Shown in pieces: positions 9,416 through 18,950 of a DNA stretch of 64,000 nt; position 1 is the first letter of the stretch; each line of letters starts with the position of its first letter. The notes under the pieces were generated by a model, which was not told the DNA's origin, searched no databases, and saw only the letters and a program-made list of their open reading frames with translations. This DNA comes from Lactobacillus sp. YT155 (GTDB lineage Bacteria; Bacillota; Bacilli; Lactobacillales; Lactobacillaceae). The stretch is taken from the NCBI RefSeq assembly GCF_030504545.1, contig NZ_JAUKWP010000002.1, forward strand, positions 129,573 through 193,572, in the 5' to 3' direction. A program made the position numbers and the translations under genes.

Positions 9416-9898
9416 TTTAATCTTTTTATATCCCATCTTCTTTAATTGACGAGTCATTTTCTTTAAACTATGTTCTTGATAATACTTGAAACCTTTATCA
9501 AGTTTTTTAAGACTTTTTGAATTGATTTTATCTAGATCAATTTTGATTTTTGCTGAATAAGTTGAGCCTTGATATTCATCGCTAAAACTCAATCCTGTTT
9601 CACTATAGTTATATTTTTTCTCAGCTTTAAATTTTTTAGGTGATTCTTTAATTTGTCCAGTAGTGTAATTCAATCTAGTTATGCTGATAAATTGTGCTCT
9701 GGTCTCTTCGTCCACATCTTTACCAAACTTAACTATCACTTTTTGGTTTTCTTTATGAACCTTATCCCCAGTTGAAATTAAAGTCGTCGTAGCAGTTATA
9801 TTCTCACTCTTACTTCGATAAACTGTTGTTTTTTCTCCACTACACCCAGCTACTATCAGAACTAATGTTGAAAGAATCAAAAGAACTATTTTTTTCAT
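9413..9898 (-). CDS. DUF1307 (YehR-like) lipoprotein
   Basis: A 161-residue secreted lipoprotein: basic MKK start, hydrophobic core and lipobox VAGC with the anchored cysteine at 19. The remainder is lysine-rich and beta-prone, with the DUF1307 pattern of the E. coli YehR family (ISITRLNYTTGQIKE, ending in a long lysine-rich helix). The molecular function of this family is not established. It sits alone between two terminators inside the Pho cluster, so a phosphate link is possible but only by position. Confidence 0.75.
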   Translation of the reverse strand: MKKIVLLILSTLVLIVAGCSGEKTTVYRSKSENITATTTLISTGDKVHKENQKVIVKFGKDVDEETRAQFISITRLNYTTGQIKESPKKFKAEKKYNYSETGLSFSDEYQGSTYSAKIKIDLDKINSKSLKKLDKGFKYYQEHSLKKMTRQLKKMGYKKIK

Positions 9899-9939
9899 AT
9901 AACTTACCCCAATCGTCTATCTTACAAATATTTTAGCAT

Positions 9940-9970
9940 AAAAAAAGAACGCTCTTTTAAGCGTTCTTTA
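9940..9970. terminator. Intrinsic terminator after phoR
   Basis: AAAGAACGCT, a six-base loop and AGCGTTCTTT form a ten-pair stem with an A run on one side. It ends the phoP-phoR transcript. Confidence 0.85.
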
Positions 9971-11626
9971 TAATGGTATTTTAATTTCAAACCTAGTTCC
10001 AACAGTTAATTGACTATCAACTTTGATCGTACCATTTAGTTTATTGACTGCATCGTTGACAATTGCCAATCCCAATCCTGTTCCTTCAACATCTTGGGAA
10101 TGAGACTTGTCCACTCGATAAAATCTTTCAAAGATTCGATCAATCTCATCATCCGAAATACCAATTCCGGTATCTTCAACATCAATATATAAGACGTTCT
10201 TGATTTCATCGTGATTCAAATTAATATCGATTGAGCCGCCATCTTTATTGTACAAAACAGCATTAATCATCAAGTTATCAACTATTTGTTCAATCAAGAG
10301 TTTAGAACTCACAATTGGTTGTGGTCCTTTGACAAATGAATTAACGGTAAGATTCTTCTCTTTGATCTGCGGAGCTAAATTCTCGGTGATGTTATCCAAA
10401 ACTTCGTCTAGTAAAATCTTGTCATTATCTTCATCAGTTTCTTTAATTTGCGAAAGCTCCAAGATATCTTGAATTAAATAATTTAGACGTTTGCTCTCTT
10501 TATTGATAATCTTCAAGAATTTGTCTAACTGTTCAGGGTCATCTTTTGCTCCGTTTAATAAGGTCTCTGAGAACCCAGAAATAGCCGTTACTGGAGTTTT
10601 CAATTCATGACTAACGTTACCAACGAAGTCTCCTTGCATTCGTTCAATTTGTTTAAATTCAGTCAAATCATACAGAATAACAATAACTTGTCGTTCCATA
10701 TCTTCATCTGAATGAGCAATTCGAATGACGTTAGCATCAACAAATTTATCATTATTAATTAAATTAACAGTCTTATGATGATTTTTATTCTTGCGCAAAG
10801 TTCTTTCAATCATGCGACTCAAAGAATAAGTCTTTATATCATCAATAAAAGGATGCTCAGTGTTTTCAATATTATGGCCAAGAATTATTGACATGGCTTG
10901 ATTATGAATCAACACATTACCTTTATCATCCAGTAACATTACTCCAACAGGAAGGTGTCCCACCAATCCTTTAAAACGACGACTCAATAAGTGAAGATTT
11001 TGATTTTTATCATTAACTACATGATTCAAGTTGTGAATTTCTTGAATAATTGGCACCAACGAATCCTTATCATGTACGATGATAGGATTGATTTCTTCGC
11101 CAGCATTAATCTTCTTCAAATTGTCAGCAATCAAGGCAATTTCATATTCACGGCTACGATTTCTCACGTAAATAATTCTTATTATCAGAATAGCTATCAA
11201 AATATAAATGATTGATAACAAACTAAAATAAGCAAAGTGATTCGTCCATGCTCGAGCTGACTCATGTTCTAAGACTAAATATTTATTATTTTCTACTTGG
11301 TTAGCCTTGTAGAAAGTTCGATGAGAAAAGTTAGTTGTTTTGGTAACTTTTCCATTTGGAGTAATCGTTCCCTTATTCCACAAATCATTAATCTGGGCAT
11401 TCTTCTTATTACCAACTTCATAGGTAATTGCCTTCATATCGTTTTCGACAAGAAGTGTGGACTTCACCTTCTTACTTTGATTTCTCAACTTGAAATAAGT
11501 TTCGCTCGCTCGATCAAAGTGGTGACGTTGATTGGAGCTTAAAGCCATATCAGAGACATAGACTACTCCGAAATAGACTAATATAGCAACAACGATTGAA
11601 ATAACTAAATTTCGTTTATTTTTCAT
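9968..11626 (-). CDS. phoR: Phosphate-regulon sensor histidine kinase
   Basis: Membrane sensor kinase paired with PhoP. The 552 residues contain an N-terminal membrane helix, an extracellular segment of about 110 residues, a second helix near 140-160, a linker, a PAS-like domain (LLDDKGNVLIHNQAM) and the kinase core with the phosphorylated His in NVSHELKTPV, N-box VDNLMINAVLYN and G-boxes DTGIGI and GTGLGLAI. The start at 11626 has GGAGG six bases upstream; the frame extends ten codons further into phoP. It is one base from the phoP stop, so the two are coupled. Confidence 0.92.
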   Translation of the reverse strand: MKNKRNLVISIVVAILVYFGVVYVSDMALSSNQRHHFDRASETYFKLRNQSKKVKSTLLVENDMKAITYEVGNKKNAQINDLWNKGTITPNGKVTKTTNFSHRTFYKANQVENNKYLVLEHESARAWTNHFAYFSLLSIIYILIAILIIRIIYVRNRSREYEIALIADNLKKINAGEEINPIIVHDKDSLVPIIQEIHNLNHVVNDKNQNLHLLSRRFKGLVGHLPVGVMLLDDKGNVLIHNQAMSIILGHNIENTEHPFIDDIKTYSLSRMIERTLRKNKNHHKTVNLINNDKFVDANVIRIAHSDEDMERQVIVILYDLTEFKQIERMQGDFVGNVSHELKTPVTAISGFSETLLNGAKDDPEQLDKFLKIINKESKRLNYLIQDILELSQIKETDEDNDKILLDEVLDNITENLAPQIKEKNLTVNSFVKGPQPIVSSKLLIEQIVDNLMINAVLYNKDGGSIDINLNHDEIKNVLYIDVEDTGIGISDDEIDRIFERFYRVDKSHSQDVEGTGLGLAIVNDAVNKLNGTIKVDSQLTVGTRFEIKIPL

Positions 11627-11627
11627 T

Positions 11628-12284
11628 TTATTCCTCCAATCTATATCCAAATCCACGAATTGTTTTCAAAAATTGTGGTTTTTTAGCATCAGTTTCAATT
11701 TTTTCTCGTAGATGACTGATTTGAATGTCAACCACTCTGCCAGAATTAGAATCTTCTGGCCAAACATTAGCCATGATTTGATCACGACTAAGAATTTGAT
11801 TTCTATTAGTATGCAAATAATTAAATAATTCAGATTCTTTTTTGGTTAGTCCAACAGTTTGTCCATTAGGAAGAGTCACAAAGTTTTCTTTAACCGTGAA
11901 CCGACTTGAACTTGTAATATCAGTTTGAACACGCCTTAGTAAAGCAGCAACACGAGCCAACATTTCCTCAACATCAAATGGTTTTATTAAGTAATCATCT
12001 GCACCAGCATTGAGACCTTTGATAACATCTTTTTTAGTTCCTAAAGCCGTCAACATTAGAATTAAAGTTGTTCCATGTTGCTCACGGATTTTCTTAGTTA
12101 ATGTTATGCCATCAATTTTTGGCAACATCAAATCAACAATTAACAAATCAAAATGATTAGCTCGATAGAGCTCAAGTGCCTCTTTACCATCATGAGCAAC
12201 CATTGTCTCGTAACCTTGATTATTTAAATTATATTCCAACAATGTTGTAATTGATTCTTCGTCGTCCACAATTAATATCTTCAT
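11628..12284 (-). CDS. phoP: Response regulator PhoP (OmpR family)
   Basis: DNA-binding response regulator that activates the pst genes under phosphate limitation. The receiver domain (1-118) has the acidic pair DD at 7-8, phosphoacceptor Asp51 and Lys101 in KPFD. The C-terminal winged helix covers about 130-218 (GFGYRLEE end). At 218 residues it is slightly shorter than typical. It starts about ten bases after the prfB stop, so read-through from prfB is possible. Confidence 0.92.
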   Translation of the reverse strand: MKILIVDDEESITTLLEYNLNNQGYETMVAHDGKEALELYRANHFDLLIVDLMLPKIDGITLTKKIREQHGTTLILMLTALGTKKDVIKGLNAGADDYLIKPFDVEEMLARVAALLRRVQTDITSSSRFTVKENFVTLPNGQTVGLTKKESELFNYLHTNRNQILSRDQIMANVWPEDSNSGRVVDIQISHLREKIETDAKKPQFLKTIRGFGYRLEE

Positions 12285-12294
12285 AACTAACCTT

Positions 12295-13411
12295 CTAATC
12301 AGGATTATTTAACTGCAACTGCCATTGTAGATAGGCATTAATAAACTCATCTAAATCACCATCTAAAACAGCTTGACCATTTCCTGTTTCATAATTTGTT
12401 CGATGATCTTTAACCATTGTATATGGATGAAAGACATAGGAACGAATTTGTGAACCCCAACCTATCTCTAATTGTTCGCCTTTGAGTTCAGCATTTTTTT
12501 GAGCTTGCTCTTCTAATTCTTTTTGATAGAGTTTTGCTTTTAACATATTCATGGCTGTTTCTCTATTTTGTAACTGTGATCTTTGAGCTTGAGAACTTGT
12601 CACAAAACCTGTGGGTAAATGAGTAATTCTTACCGCTGATGAGGTTTTATTAATATGTTGTCCACCAGCACCTGATGAACGAAAAACATCAATCCGTAAG
12701 TCATCGGGATTAATTTCTACCTCAATAGAGGAATCAATTTCTGGCATTACCTCAACTGAAGCAAATGAAGTATGTCTTCTTCCCGCAGAATCAAATGGTG
12801 AAATTCTTACTAGTCGATGAACTCCATGCTCTGAACGTAGTAATCCGTAAGCGTTGTTGCCTTTAATCATCATTATGACACTTTTGATGCCCGCTTCATC
12901 TCCATCTTGGTAATCTTCAACCTCGATTGAAAAGCCATGATGTTCGGCCCAACGTTGATACATTCGATAGAGCATTGAACCCCAATCTTGTGATTCGGTT
13001 CCACCGGCTCCGGGGTGTATTTCTAAAATAGCATTATTACTATCATACGGTCCATTAAGTAGCATCTGAGTTTCATAAGAATTCATTTGTTGAGTAACAC
13101 TTTCGATTTGGTCACTCATTTCATCCATCAAAGTCTCATCAGGTTCTTCTTTGAGTAACTCTAGTGAAACCTTGAGATCCTCAATTTCATTGGATAGTTT
13201 TTGGAAATTATCATATTTTTCTTTTAATTGATTATTTTCATCAATTACTACCTGAGCTTTTTGATTATCATTCCAAAAGTCATCCTCTGCCATCAAGTTT
13301 TCATTTTGAGCAATGGTTTCTTCTAAGGCATCTAAGTCAAAGAGACCCCCTAAAGTCAGCTAACTTATGATCCATCTCTTGAATAATTTTATTTAATTCA
13401 CTAAGTTCCAT
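12295..13411 (-). CDS. prfB: Peptide chain release factor 2, with programmed +1 frameshift
   Basis: RF2 terminates translation at UGA and UAA. It is encoded in two overlapping frames: a 24-codon first part starting at ATG 13411 (AGGAGA seven bases upstream) and ending at an in-frame TGA at 13337-13339, and the main part reached by skipping one T. The joined protein is 371 residues, the normal RF2 length. The codon-recognition motif SPF (ISPFDSAG) and the catalytic GGQ ([10 protein letters not shown]) are present. The gene stands between secA and phoP. Confidence 0.96.
13336..13352 (-). promoter_or_regulatory. RF2 autoregulatory +1 frameshift site
   Basis: The minus-strand sequence reads AGGGGG, TCT, CTT, TGA, C. 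The internal Shine-Dalgarno AGGGGG, the slippery CTT codon and the poorly recognised TGA C context are the established elements of RF2 autoregulation: low RF2 lets the ribosome slip to GAC and make full-length protein. Confidence 0.97.
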
Positions 13412-13430
13412 TATTTAATCTCCTTGTGTA

Positions 13431-13461
13431 AAAAAAAGCAGGCCAGTGGCCTGTTTTTTTA
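13431..13461 (-). terminator. Intrinsic terminator after secA
   Basis: CAGGCCA and TGGCCTG arms with a very short loop are followed on the minus strand by eight or so T. The secA stop lies at the base of the stem. Confidence 0.85.
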
Positions 13462-15822
13462 ACGAGTAATGTTTTGTCTGATTTCGGCCTTCATAAATAA
13501 TCTAGTGACATCAAAATCAATATCAGAAACCATTTCTTCAAACATTCTGTATCCTTCTTCTTGATATTCAACAAGCGGATTCAATTGACCATAACCACGT
13601 AACCCAATTGATTGTCTCAATTGATCCATGGCATCAATATGATTAGTCCAATGATCATCAACTACTCTTAAGACAACAACTTTTTCAAACTCTAGCATTT
13701 GAGCATCATCATCAAGAATTTCTTCTTTTTCGGTGTAGTTTTCTTTAACCAAATTCATCAAGAATTCACTGATTTCTTCGGTTTTCTTACCTTGAAGATC
13801 ATCCATTGAAATCTTTTCATCACTAACCATTGAGGAAACAGCAAAGTCATAAATTGCTTTAAGATCCCAATCATTTTCATTACCTTGAGTATGAACTGAA
13901 ACTTGATTGTTAATAGTTCTTTCAATCATTGGCATTAAGACTGCTTTAAGATCTTTATCTTCTTGAATAACTTGCATTCTTTCCTTATAGATAACTTCAC
14001 GTTGTTCACGCATAACATCATCATATTGCAAGGTATTCTTACGTGTATCGTAGTTATTACCTTCGACACGTTTTTGGGCACTTTCAACTTGACGAGAAAT
14101 CATACGACTTTGAATAACCGCATCATCATCTTCAACTTGGAATCTTTCAAGAACTTTCTTAACTCTTTCAGATCCAAAGCGCTTCATCAAGTCATCTTCT
14201 AGAGAAAGATAGAATTGTGTATGACCAGGATCACCTTGACGTCCAGAACGTCCACGTAATTGGTTATCAATACGACGTGATTCATGACGTTCAGTACCAA
14301 TAACTGCCAAACCACCAACTTCACGAACTCCAGGTCCTAATTTAATATCAGTACCACGACCCGCCATATTGGTAGCAATTGTAACAGCTCCGTGTTGACC
14401 AGCGTTCATAACGATATCAGCTTCTTTAGCATGGTTCTTAGCATTTAAGACCGCATGAGGAATCTTTTCACGATCAAGCATTCTTGATAAACGTTCTGAT
14501 GATTCAACCGCCACGGTACCAACCAAAATTGGTTGACCTTTTTTGTGACGTTCACGAATATCTTCTACAACCGCATTGAACTTACTATCAAGTGTTGGGT
14601 AAAGAAGGTCTGATTCATCTTCACGAATAATTGGCATGTTAGTTGGAATTGACACAACTTCCATGTTATAGATTTCACGGAATTCTTCTTCCTCAGTCTT
14701 AGCTGTACCAGTCATACCAGCAAGCTTGTCGTACATTCTAAAGAAGTTTTGGTAAGTAATATTAGCCATTGTTTGAGTTTCATCTTGGATCTCAACGCCT
14801 TCTTTGGCTTCGATTGCTTGATGAAGACCATCTGAGTAACGACGACCTTCCATAACACGACCAGTAAATTGGTCAACAATCATAACTTCACCGTTTTGGA
14901 TCACATAGTCAATGTCCAAGAGCATGATGTAATTAGCTCTTAAAGCTTGATCCAAGTGATGGTTCAAGACAGTGTTATCAATGTCATAAAGGTTATCAAG
15001 TCCAAAATTTTCTTCGGCTTTTTTAATACCATTTTCAGTTAAACTAATAGTTTTTGTAGGCCAATCAATTTTGTAATCTTCAGTTTCTTCCAAAGATTTA
15101 GCAAAACGATCAGTTCTGATATAAAGAGCAGTGGATTTTTCGGCTTGTCCAGAAATAATCAATGGAGTTCTAGCTTCATCAATCAAAATGGAGTCAACTT
15201 CATCGACAATCGCATAATGAAGTGGACGTTGAACCATTTGTTCTTTATAAACGACCATGTTATCACGTAAGTAATCAAATCCTAACTCACTGTTTGTTGA
15301 GTAAGTAATATCTGCTTGATATGCTTCACGTTTTTGATCTGAGTCTAGAGCATTAACATTAAGACCAACAGTTAGTCCTAACCAGTTATATAGCTCACCC
15401 ATTTCACGAGCATCACGAGAGGAAAGATATTCGTTAACTGTTACAACGTGAACACCTTTTCCTTCTAGTGCGTTCAAATAAACCGGCAAAGTCGCAGTAA
15501 GTGTCTTACCTTCACCAGTCTTCATTTCAGCAATATTACCTTCATGTAAAGTAATCGCCCCAATAACTTGCACTCTAAATGGGAAAAGTCCTAGAACTCT
15601 TCTAGCCCCTTCTCTAGCAGTTGCAAATGCTTCTGGCAAAATATCATCTAGCGTTTCCCCATCAGCTAATCTTTGTTTGAACTCAGGAGTCTTAGCCTGT
15701 AATTCTTCGTCACTTAATTTTTTATATTCGTCTTCATAGCTGAGGACTTTATCAGCTATCTTGCCCATGCGCTTAACTTCACGCGCATCACTCTCGACCC
15801 ATTTTCTTAAAGGATTTGCCAT
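13459..15822 (-). CDS. secA: Preprotein translocase ATPase SecA
   Basis: Motor ATPase that pushes unfolded preproteins through SecYEG. The 787 residues show Walker A (KTGEGKT, about 100-106), the [15 protein letters not shown] segment, the preprotein crosslinking region, the second nucleotide domain ([20 protein letters not shown]) and the helical scaffold. The C-terminus ends [11 protein letters not shown] and lacks the cysteine-rich zinc/SecB tail of many SecAs. A TATAAT -10 is at 15854-15859. AGGAG lies about 14 bases before the ATG, longer than ideal, but no better start exists. Confidence 0.97.
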   Translation of the reverse strand: MANPLRKWVESDAREVKRMGKIADKVLSYEDEYKKLSDEELQAKTPEFKQRLADGETLDDILPEAFATAREGARRVLGLFPFRVQVIGAITLHEGNIAEMKTGEGKTLTATLPVYLNALEGKGVHVVTVNEYLSSRDAREMGELYNWLGLTVGLNVNALDSDQKREAYQADITYSTNSELGFDYLRDNMVVYKEQMVQRPLHYAIVDEVDSILIDEARTPLIISGQAEKSTALYIRTDRFAKSLEETEDYKIDWPTKTISLTENGIKKAEENFGLDNLYDIDNTVLNHHLDQALRANYIMLLDIDYVIQNGEVMIVDQFTGRVMEGRRYSDGLHQAIEAKEGVEIQDETQTMANITYQNFFRMYDKLAGMTGTAKTEEEEFREIYNMEVVSIPTNMPIIREDESDLLYPTLDSKFNAVVEDIRERHKKGQPILVGTVAVESSERLSRMLDREKIPHAVLNAKNHAKEADIVMNAGQHGAVTIATNMAGRGTDIKLGPGVREVGGLAVIGTERHESRRIDNQLRGRSGRQGDPGHTQFYLSLEDDLMKRFGSERVKKVLERFQVEDDDAVIQSRMISRQVESAQKRVEGNNYDTRKNTLQYDDVMREQREVIYKERMQVIQEDKDLKAVLMPMIERTINNQVSVHTQGNENDWDLKAIYDFAVSSMVSDEKISMDDLQGKKTEEISEFLMNLVKENYTEKEEILDDDAQMLEFEKVVVLRVVDDHWTNHIDAMDQLRQSIGLRGYGQLNPLVEYQEEGYRMFEEMVSDIDFDVTRLFMKAEIRQNITR

Positions 15823-15983
15823 ATTTTAATAAATCGCTCCTATATATACGTTTATTATACAAAGTATCTATGTAATTTTATCATTTTAACACCACAAATT
15901 AAATATATATCGTCTTTTTTTTACTTTATTCCAAAAAAATTCATAAATAAGTAGTATTAACTTACTAAATTTCTTGAGCAAAT

Positions 15984-16010
15984 AAAAAAACAGGAGTAGT
16001 GATTACTCCT
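15984..16010 (-). terminator. Intrinsic terminator after the LPXTG surface protein gene
   Basis: AGGAGTA and TACTCCT arms with a five-base loop are followed on the minus strand by seven T. The rest of 15823-16029 holds the secA promoter region and nothing else recognised. Confidence 0.8.
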
Positions 16011-16029
16011 ATTTCTTATTTCATATTAA

Positions 16030-17455
16030 TTAAATTCTTTTGCGATTTAGAACGTAAGCACCAGTAATTAATGCCCCTAATCCTAGAGCTGTTAACACAA
16101 CAGAACTTGTATTTTCAGCACCAGTTTGAGGAAGTTTCTTAGCAGTAGCTGTTTTCACAACTTCTTTAACTTTTGGATCAGTTGGTTTAGCAACAGCAGC
16201 TGTTTTCCATTTAGCGTAAAGTGTAATGTTACCTGCAGTACTATAAGTTGTCATCTTACCTGATAATGTTTCAGGACTATCAGGAACAACGTCGGTAGCT
16301 GAAGCAGGTTTTGTTAGAGCTTCATCGTAGAACCACCCAACAAATTCATTACCAGCTTTTTTAGGAGTTGGTAAGGTTCCAAATGTATCACCAGCGTATA
16401 CTTGCATATCTGGTAGTGTTTCGCCACCATTAGTAACAAATGTAATTGCAGTAGGTCTTACTACTGGCACTGATACAGTTGCTGTGAACGGAAATACTTT
16501 TCCATTTTTCTCAAAAGTAGTCCGAACTGAATATTCAACCACTTCATCTTCGTCAGTTAATGTTGGCCAAGAAATAGAATTAGTTGCTGCATCATATGTT
16601 CCTTCGTCGGTAATATCTATAGGAGTCAAAGGTTCTCCGCCATATCCAATTACAGCATTTGTAACTGATTGAATTGGTTTGTTATTAGCATCGACTCTTA
16701 ACTCTCCAACTTCATCCCAAATATCGTGTAATTGTAATGTAGCCAAAGCATTAAATCCATCAGCAAAAACTGATAAATCTAACACACGTGAATATCTTAA
16801 GTTTAAGAAAGATAGTTTTGGAAGGTCTTTTAAAGCTGAGATATCTTTCGGACCACCTTCACCATTAACTACATGTAAAGTTTCCAAATTAACCAAATTC
16901 TTCAATGGAGTTACATCAGTAACTTGAGTATCAAACAAGACAAGATCAGTTAGTGCCGTTAGATTTGCCAAAGGAGTCAAATCTGAAACACTTGTATAAC
17001 TTGCACGTAAAGTCTGTAAGTTAGTTAATTGAGAAATTGGTGCTAATGATGTCAAATTATAATTTTGCTCCACTTGTAAATAAGTAAGTTTCTTCAAATT
17101 AGAAACTGGAGTTAAATCTGTGAAATCATTTCCTCCCAATGATAAGGATTCAACATTATTCAAATGCTCTAACCCTTGCAAATCAGAAATTTCAGCAGAA
17201 CTAGCTATCAAGTTAGTGATACTATCTAATTCAGCTTGGGTAACTGTAGCCTCTATTGAAGCCTTGCCCAAATTTTTTTTTGATTGCATTTGCTAAATTT
17301 GGATCAGGAAAAATATCTTTAATTGCAGTTGGTGCTGTAATATTTGTAGTTACTTTGCTCGCATTGACTGTACTTTCGTGGATATTAGCGGTATTGCTTA
17401 ATACCAAGAAAGGAATAATCAGAGCTGCCATAACAATAATTTTTATCTTTTTCAT
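16030..17455 (-). pseudogene. Internalin-like LRR surface protein with LPXTG anchor, frameshifted in an A9 run
   Basis: The start ATG at 17455 (GGAGGAG upstream) opens a signal peptide and the internalin cap IFPDPNLANAIKK. That frame ends after 74 codons. The continuation is one frame over: NLGKASIEATVTQ, then about seven 22-residue leucine-rich repeats (LTPLANLTALTDL type), an Ig-like cap, one InlB-type B repeat ending in NITLYAKW, a short linker and the sortase signal LPQTG with hydrophobic stretch and RKRI tail. The two frames join in a run of nine A (17273-17281); eight A would give a continuous protein of about 475 residues. This could be a true null, phase variation, slippage or a sequencing error. 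Confidence 0.8.
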
Positions 17456-17537
17456 TCATTCTCCTCCAATAATAAAACGATAAAAATACATTATTTTTTG
17501 TTAAATAAAATAATAATAATTTTATTAACTTACATAA

Positions 17538-17566
17538 GTATACATTATAATAATTATAATGTATAC
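17538..17566. promoter_or_regulatory. 29-base perfect dyad before the surface protein gene
   Basis: Two 13-base arms, GTATACATTATAA and its exact complement, flank TAA. Each arm holds a TATAAT-like -10 on one strand. It lies 83 bases upstream of the start at 17455 and has no T run, so it looks like an operator or promoter-overlapping dyad more than a terminator. Confidence 0.55.
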
Positions 17567-17601
17567 CGTTTTCAAAACTTTTTGGCACCTCTCTCGAGCA
17601 C

Positions 17602-17633
17602 AAAAAAAGACCTTCTAATCAGAAGGTCTTTTT
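17602..17633 (-). terminator. Intrinsic terminator after hpf
   Basis: AAAAAGACCTTCT, loop AATC and AGAAGGTCTTTTT form a thirteen-pair stem with A and T runs. Confidence 0.88.
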
Positions 17634-17635
17634 AA

Positions 17636-18190
17636 TTATTCAGCTGTTTCAATTAGAGCAAATTTGCCATCGTTTCGTTTATAAACAATGCTGATGCCGT
17701 TGGTCTCTGAATCTTCAAAAATAAAGAAATCATGTTCCAACATATTCATTTGCAAAATTGCTTCTTCCACATCCATTGGTTTCAATGCGACATGTTTGGT
17801 TCTTACAACTTTTAATTCTGTATCTTTTTCTTCCGCTTCGTCTTCTACTTCAGCATCCAAGACTTCAAAATCTTTTAGTCCTTTTTCACGAGATTTACGA
17901 TTAATTTTAGTTTTATATTTTCTAACTTGTCTCTCAAGTTTATCAACAACTAAGTCAATCCCCGCATATAGATCATCGTTCAACTCTTCAGCCCTTAGAA
18001 CTAAGTAAGGCAATGGAATCGTTACTTCAACCTTTGTTTTAGAGTTAGGATATACTTTCAAGTTAACATGAGCTGTAGGTTCTGAACTAGCATCAAAATA
18101 CTTATTCATCCTATCCAACTTCTTAATCACGTAACTTCTGATAGCCTCTGTTACTTCAATATTTTCACCACGAACATTAATTCTTAACAT
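17636..18190 (-). CDS. hpf: Ribosome hibernation promoting factor, long form
   Basis: Long HPF binds 30S subunits and drives formation of inactive 100S dimers in stationary phase. The N-terminal beta-alpha domain (1-about 100, MLRINVRGENIEVTEAIR) and the C-terminal dimerisation domain (VVRTKHVALKPMDVEEAI to the end) are both present in 184 residues. The ATG at 18190 has AAGGAGAG ahead of it; six further in-frame codons upstream are not needed. The gene is monocistronic, with its own promoter containing a cre-like site and a terminator. Confidence 0.96.
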   Translation of the reverse strand: MLRINVRGENIEVTEAIRSYVIKKLDRMNKYFDASSEPTAHVNLKVYPNSKTKVEVTIPLPYLVLRAEELNDDLYAGIDLVVDKLERQVRKYKTKINRKSREKGLKDFEVLDAEVEDEAEEKDTELKVVRTKHVALKPMDVEEAILQMNMLEHDFFIFEDSETNGISIVYKRNDGKFALIETAE

Positions 18191-18241
18191 AAAAATCTCT
18201 CCTTCCACAAAGGAATTTTAAAAGGTATTAACCTTTATTTA

Positions 18242-18270
18242 ATTATATAATTGCAAACGTTTTTACACAA
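18242..18270 (-). promoter_or_regulatory. hpf promoter with cre-like site in the spacer
   Basis: On the minus strand TTGTGT and TATAAT are separated by exactly 17 bases. On the plus strand positions 18251-18265 read TTGCAAACGTTTTTA, which fits the catabolite-responsive consensus WTGNAANCGNWNNCW with one mismatch. A CcpA complex here would block RNA polymerase. A small AAAGGT/ACCTTT hairpin follows in the leader. Confidence 0.6.
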
Positions 18271-18281
18271 TTAATATCCCT

Positions 18282-18950
18282 CTATCTTGCCAAAGAAAAT
18301 GTTTCAATCTGACAATTCTTGTTCTGTTTCAAGATGGCGGACCTTGCTAAATTTAGCGTTCTCCCAGTTGTATAAATATCATTGACAATCAAAATTTTTT
18401 GATAATTATTTAAGTTTTTTGTCACCGCAAACTTTTGAGGTGTTTGCAATCTTTGTAGACGATTCTTCTGAGCTTGCGGGCCAGTGTCATGAATGACTTC
18501 CAAAACACTTTGAAGTGGCAGCTGTGAAAATAACACTTGAACAGGATTGAATTTACGCGTTCTCAAATGCTCTGCAGTAGATGGAATATAAGTAATCAAA
18601 TCATATTTTTTAAAATATTTTGTATATCTAATTTGGGTCGCAAATACTTCTGCTAGTTGATAGTCACCTTTTCTTTTATAGCTGCGAAAGTAATCATGCA
18701 TTGCCTGATTGTATTGGTATAATGCCGTATGCTTCACAAACATATGAAAATGCTTCTTCCAACATTGGCAATCTTCGCAAACATTCTTATCAGTTGTCTT
18801 ACCACAATATCGACAACTCTTTTTTCCAATCGGTTCAAATTTTGAAAAACAAAATTCACATACTGATTCACTCATGGGTTTTAAGTTAATAAACAATTCA
18901 AATAATGATGGATTATCAGTTATTGCTTGGTGACAGAGAAGACATTTCAT
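18282..18950 (-). CDS. comFC: ComF operon protein 3, phosphoribosyltransferase-like competence protein
   Basis: A 222-residue late competence protein needed for natural transformation; ComFC proteins work with ComFA on incoming single-stranded DNA. The N-terminus carries cysteine pairs (CLLC, CEFC, CRYC, CEDC) that would form zinc ribbons. The C-terminal half is a phosphoribosyltransferase fold with the PRPP loop ILIVNDIYTTGRT. It overlaps comFA by four bases, so the two are translated together. There is no obvious terminator before hpf. Confidence 0.93.
   Translation of the reverse strand: MKCLLCHQAITDNPSLFELFINLKPMSESVCEFCFSKFEPIGKKSCRYCGKTTDKNVCEDCQCWKKHFHMFVKHTALYQYNQAMHDYFRSYKRKGDYQLAEVFATQIRYTKYFKKYDLITYIPSTAEHLRTRKFNPVQVLFSQLPLQSVLEVIHDTGPQAQKNRLQRLQTPQKFAVTKNLNNYQKILIVNDIYTTGRTLNLARSAILKQNKNCQIETFSLAR

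Noticed and set aside
12295..13296. prfB starting at the internal ATG at 13296
   Set aside because: It would lack the first domain; the upstream frame with the full frameshift signal is present.
17538..17566. The large dyad as terminator of an upstream transcript
   Set aside because: No T run on either strand, and the hpf terminator already lies at 17602-17633.
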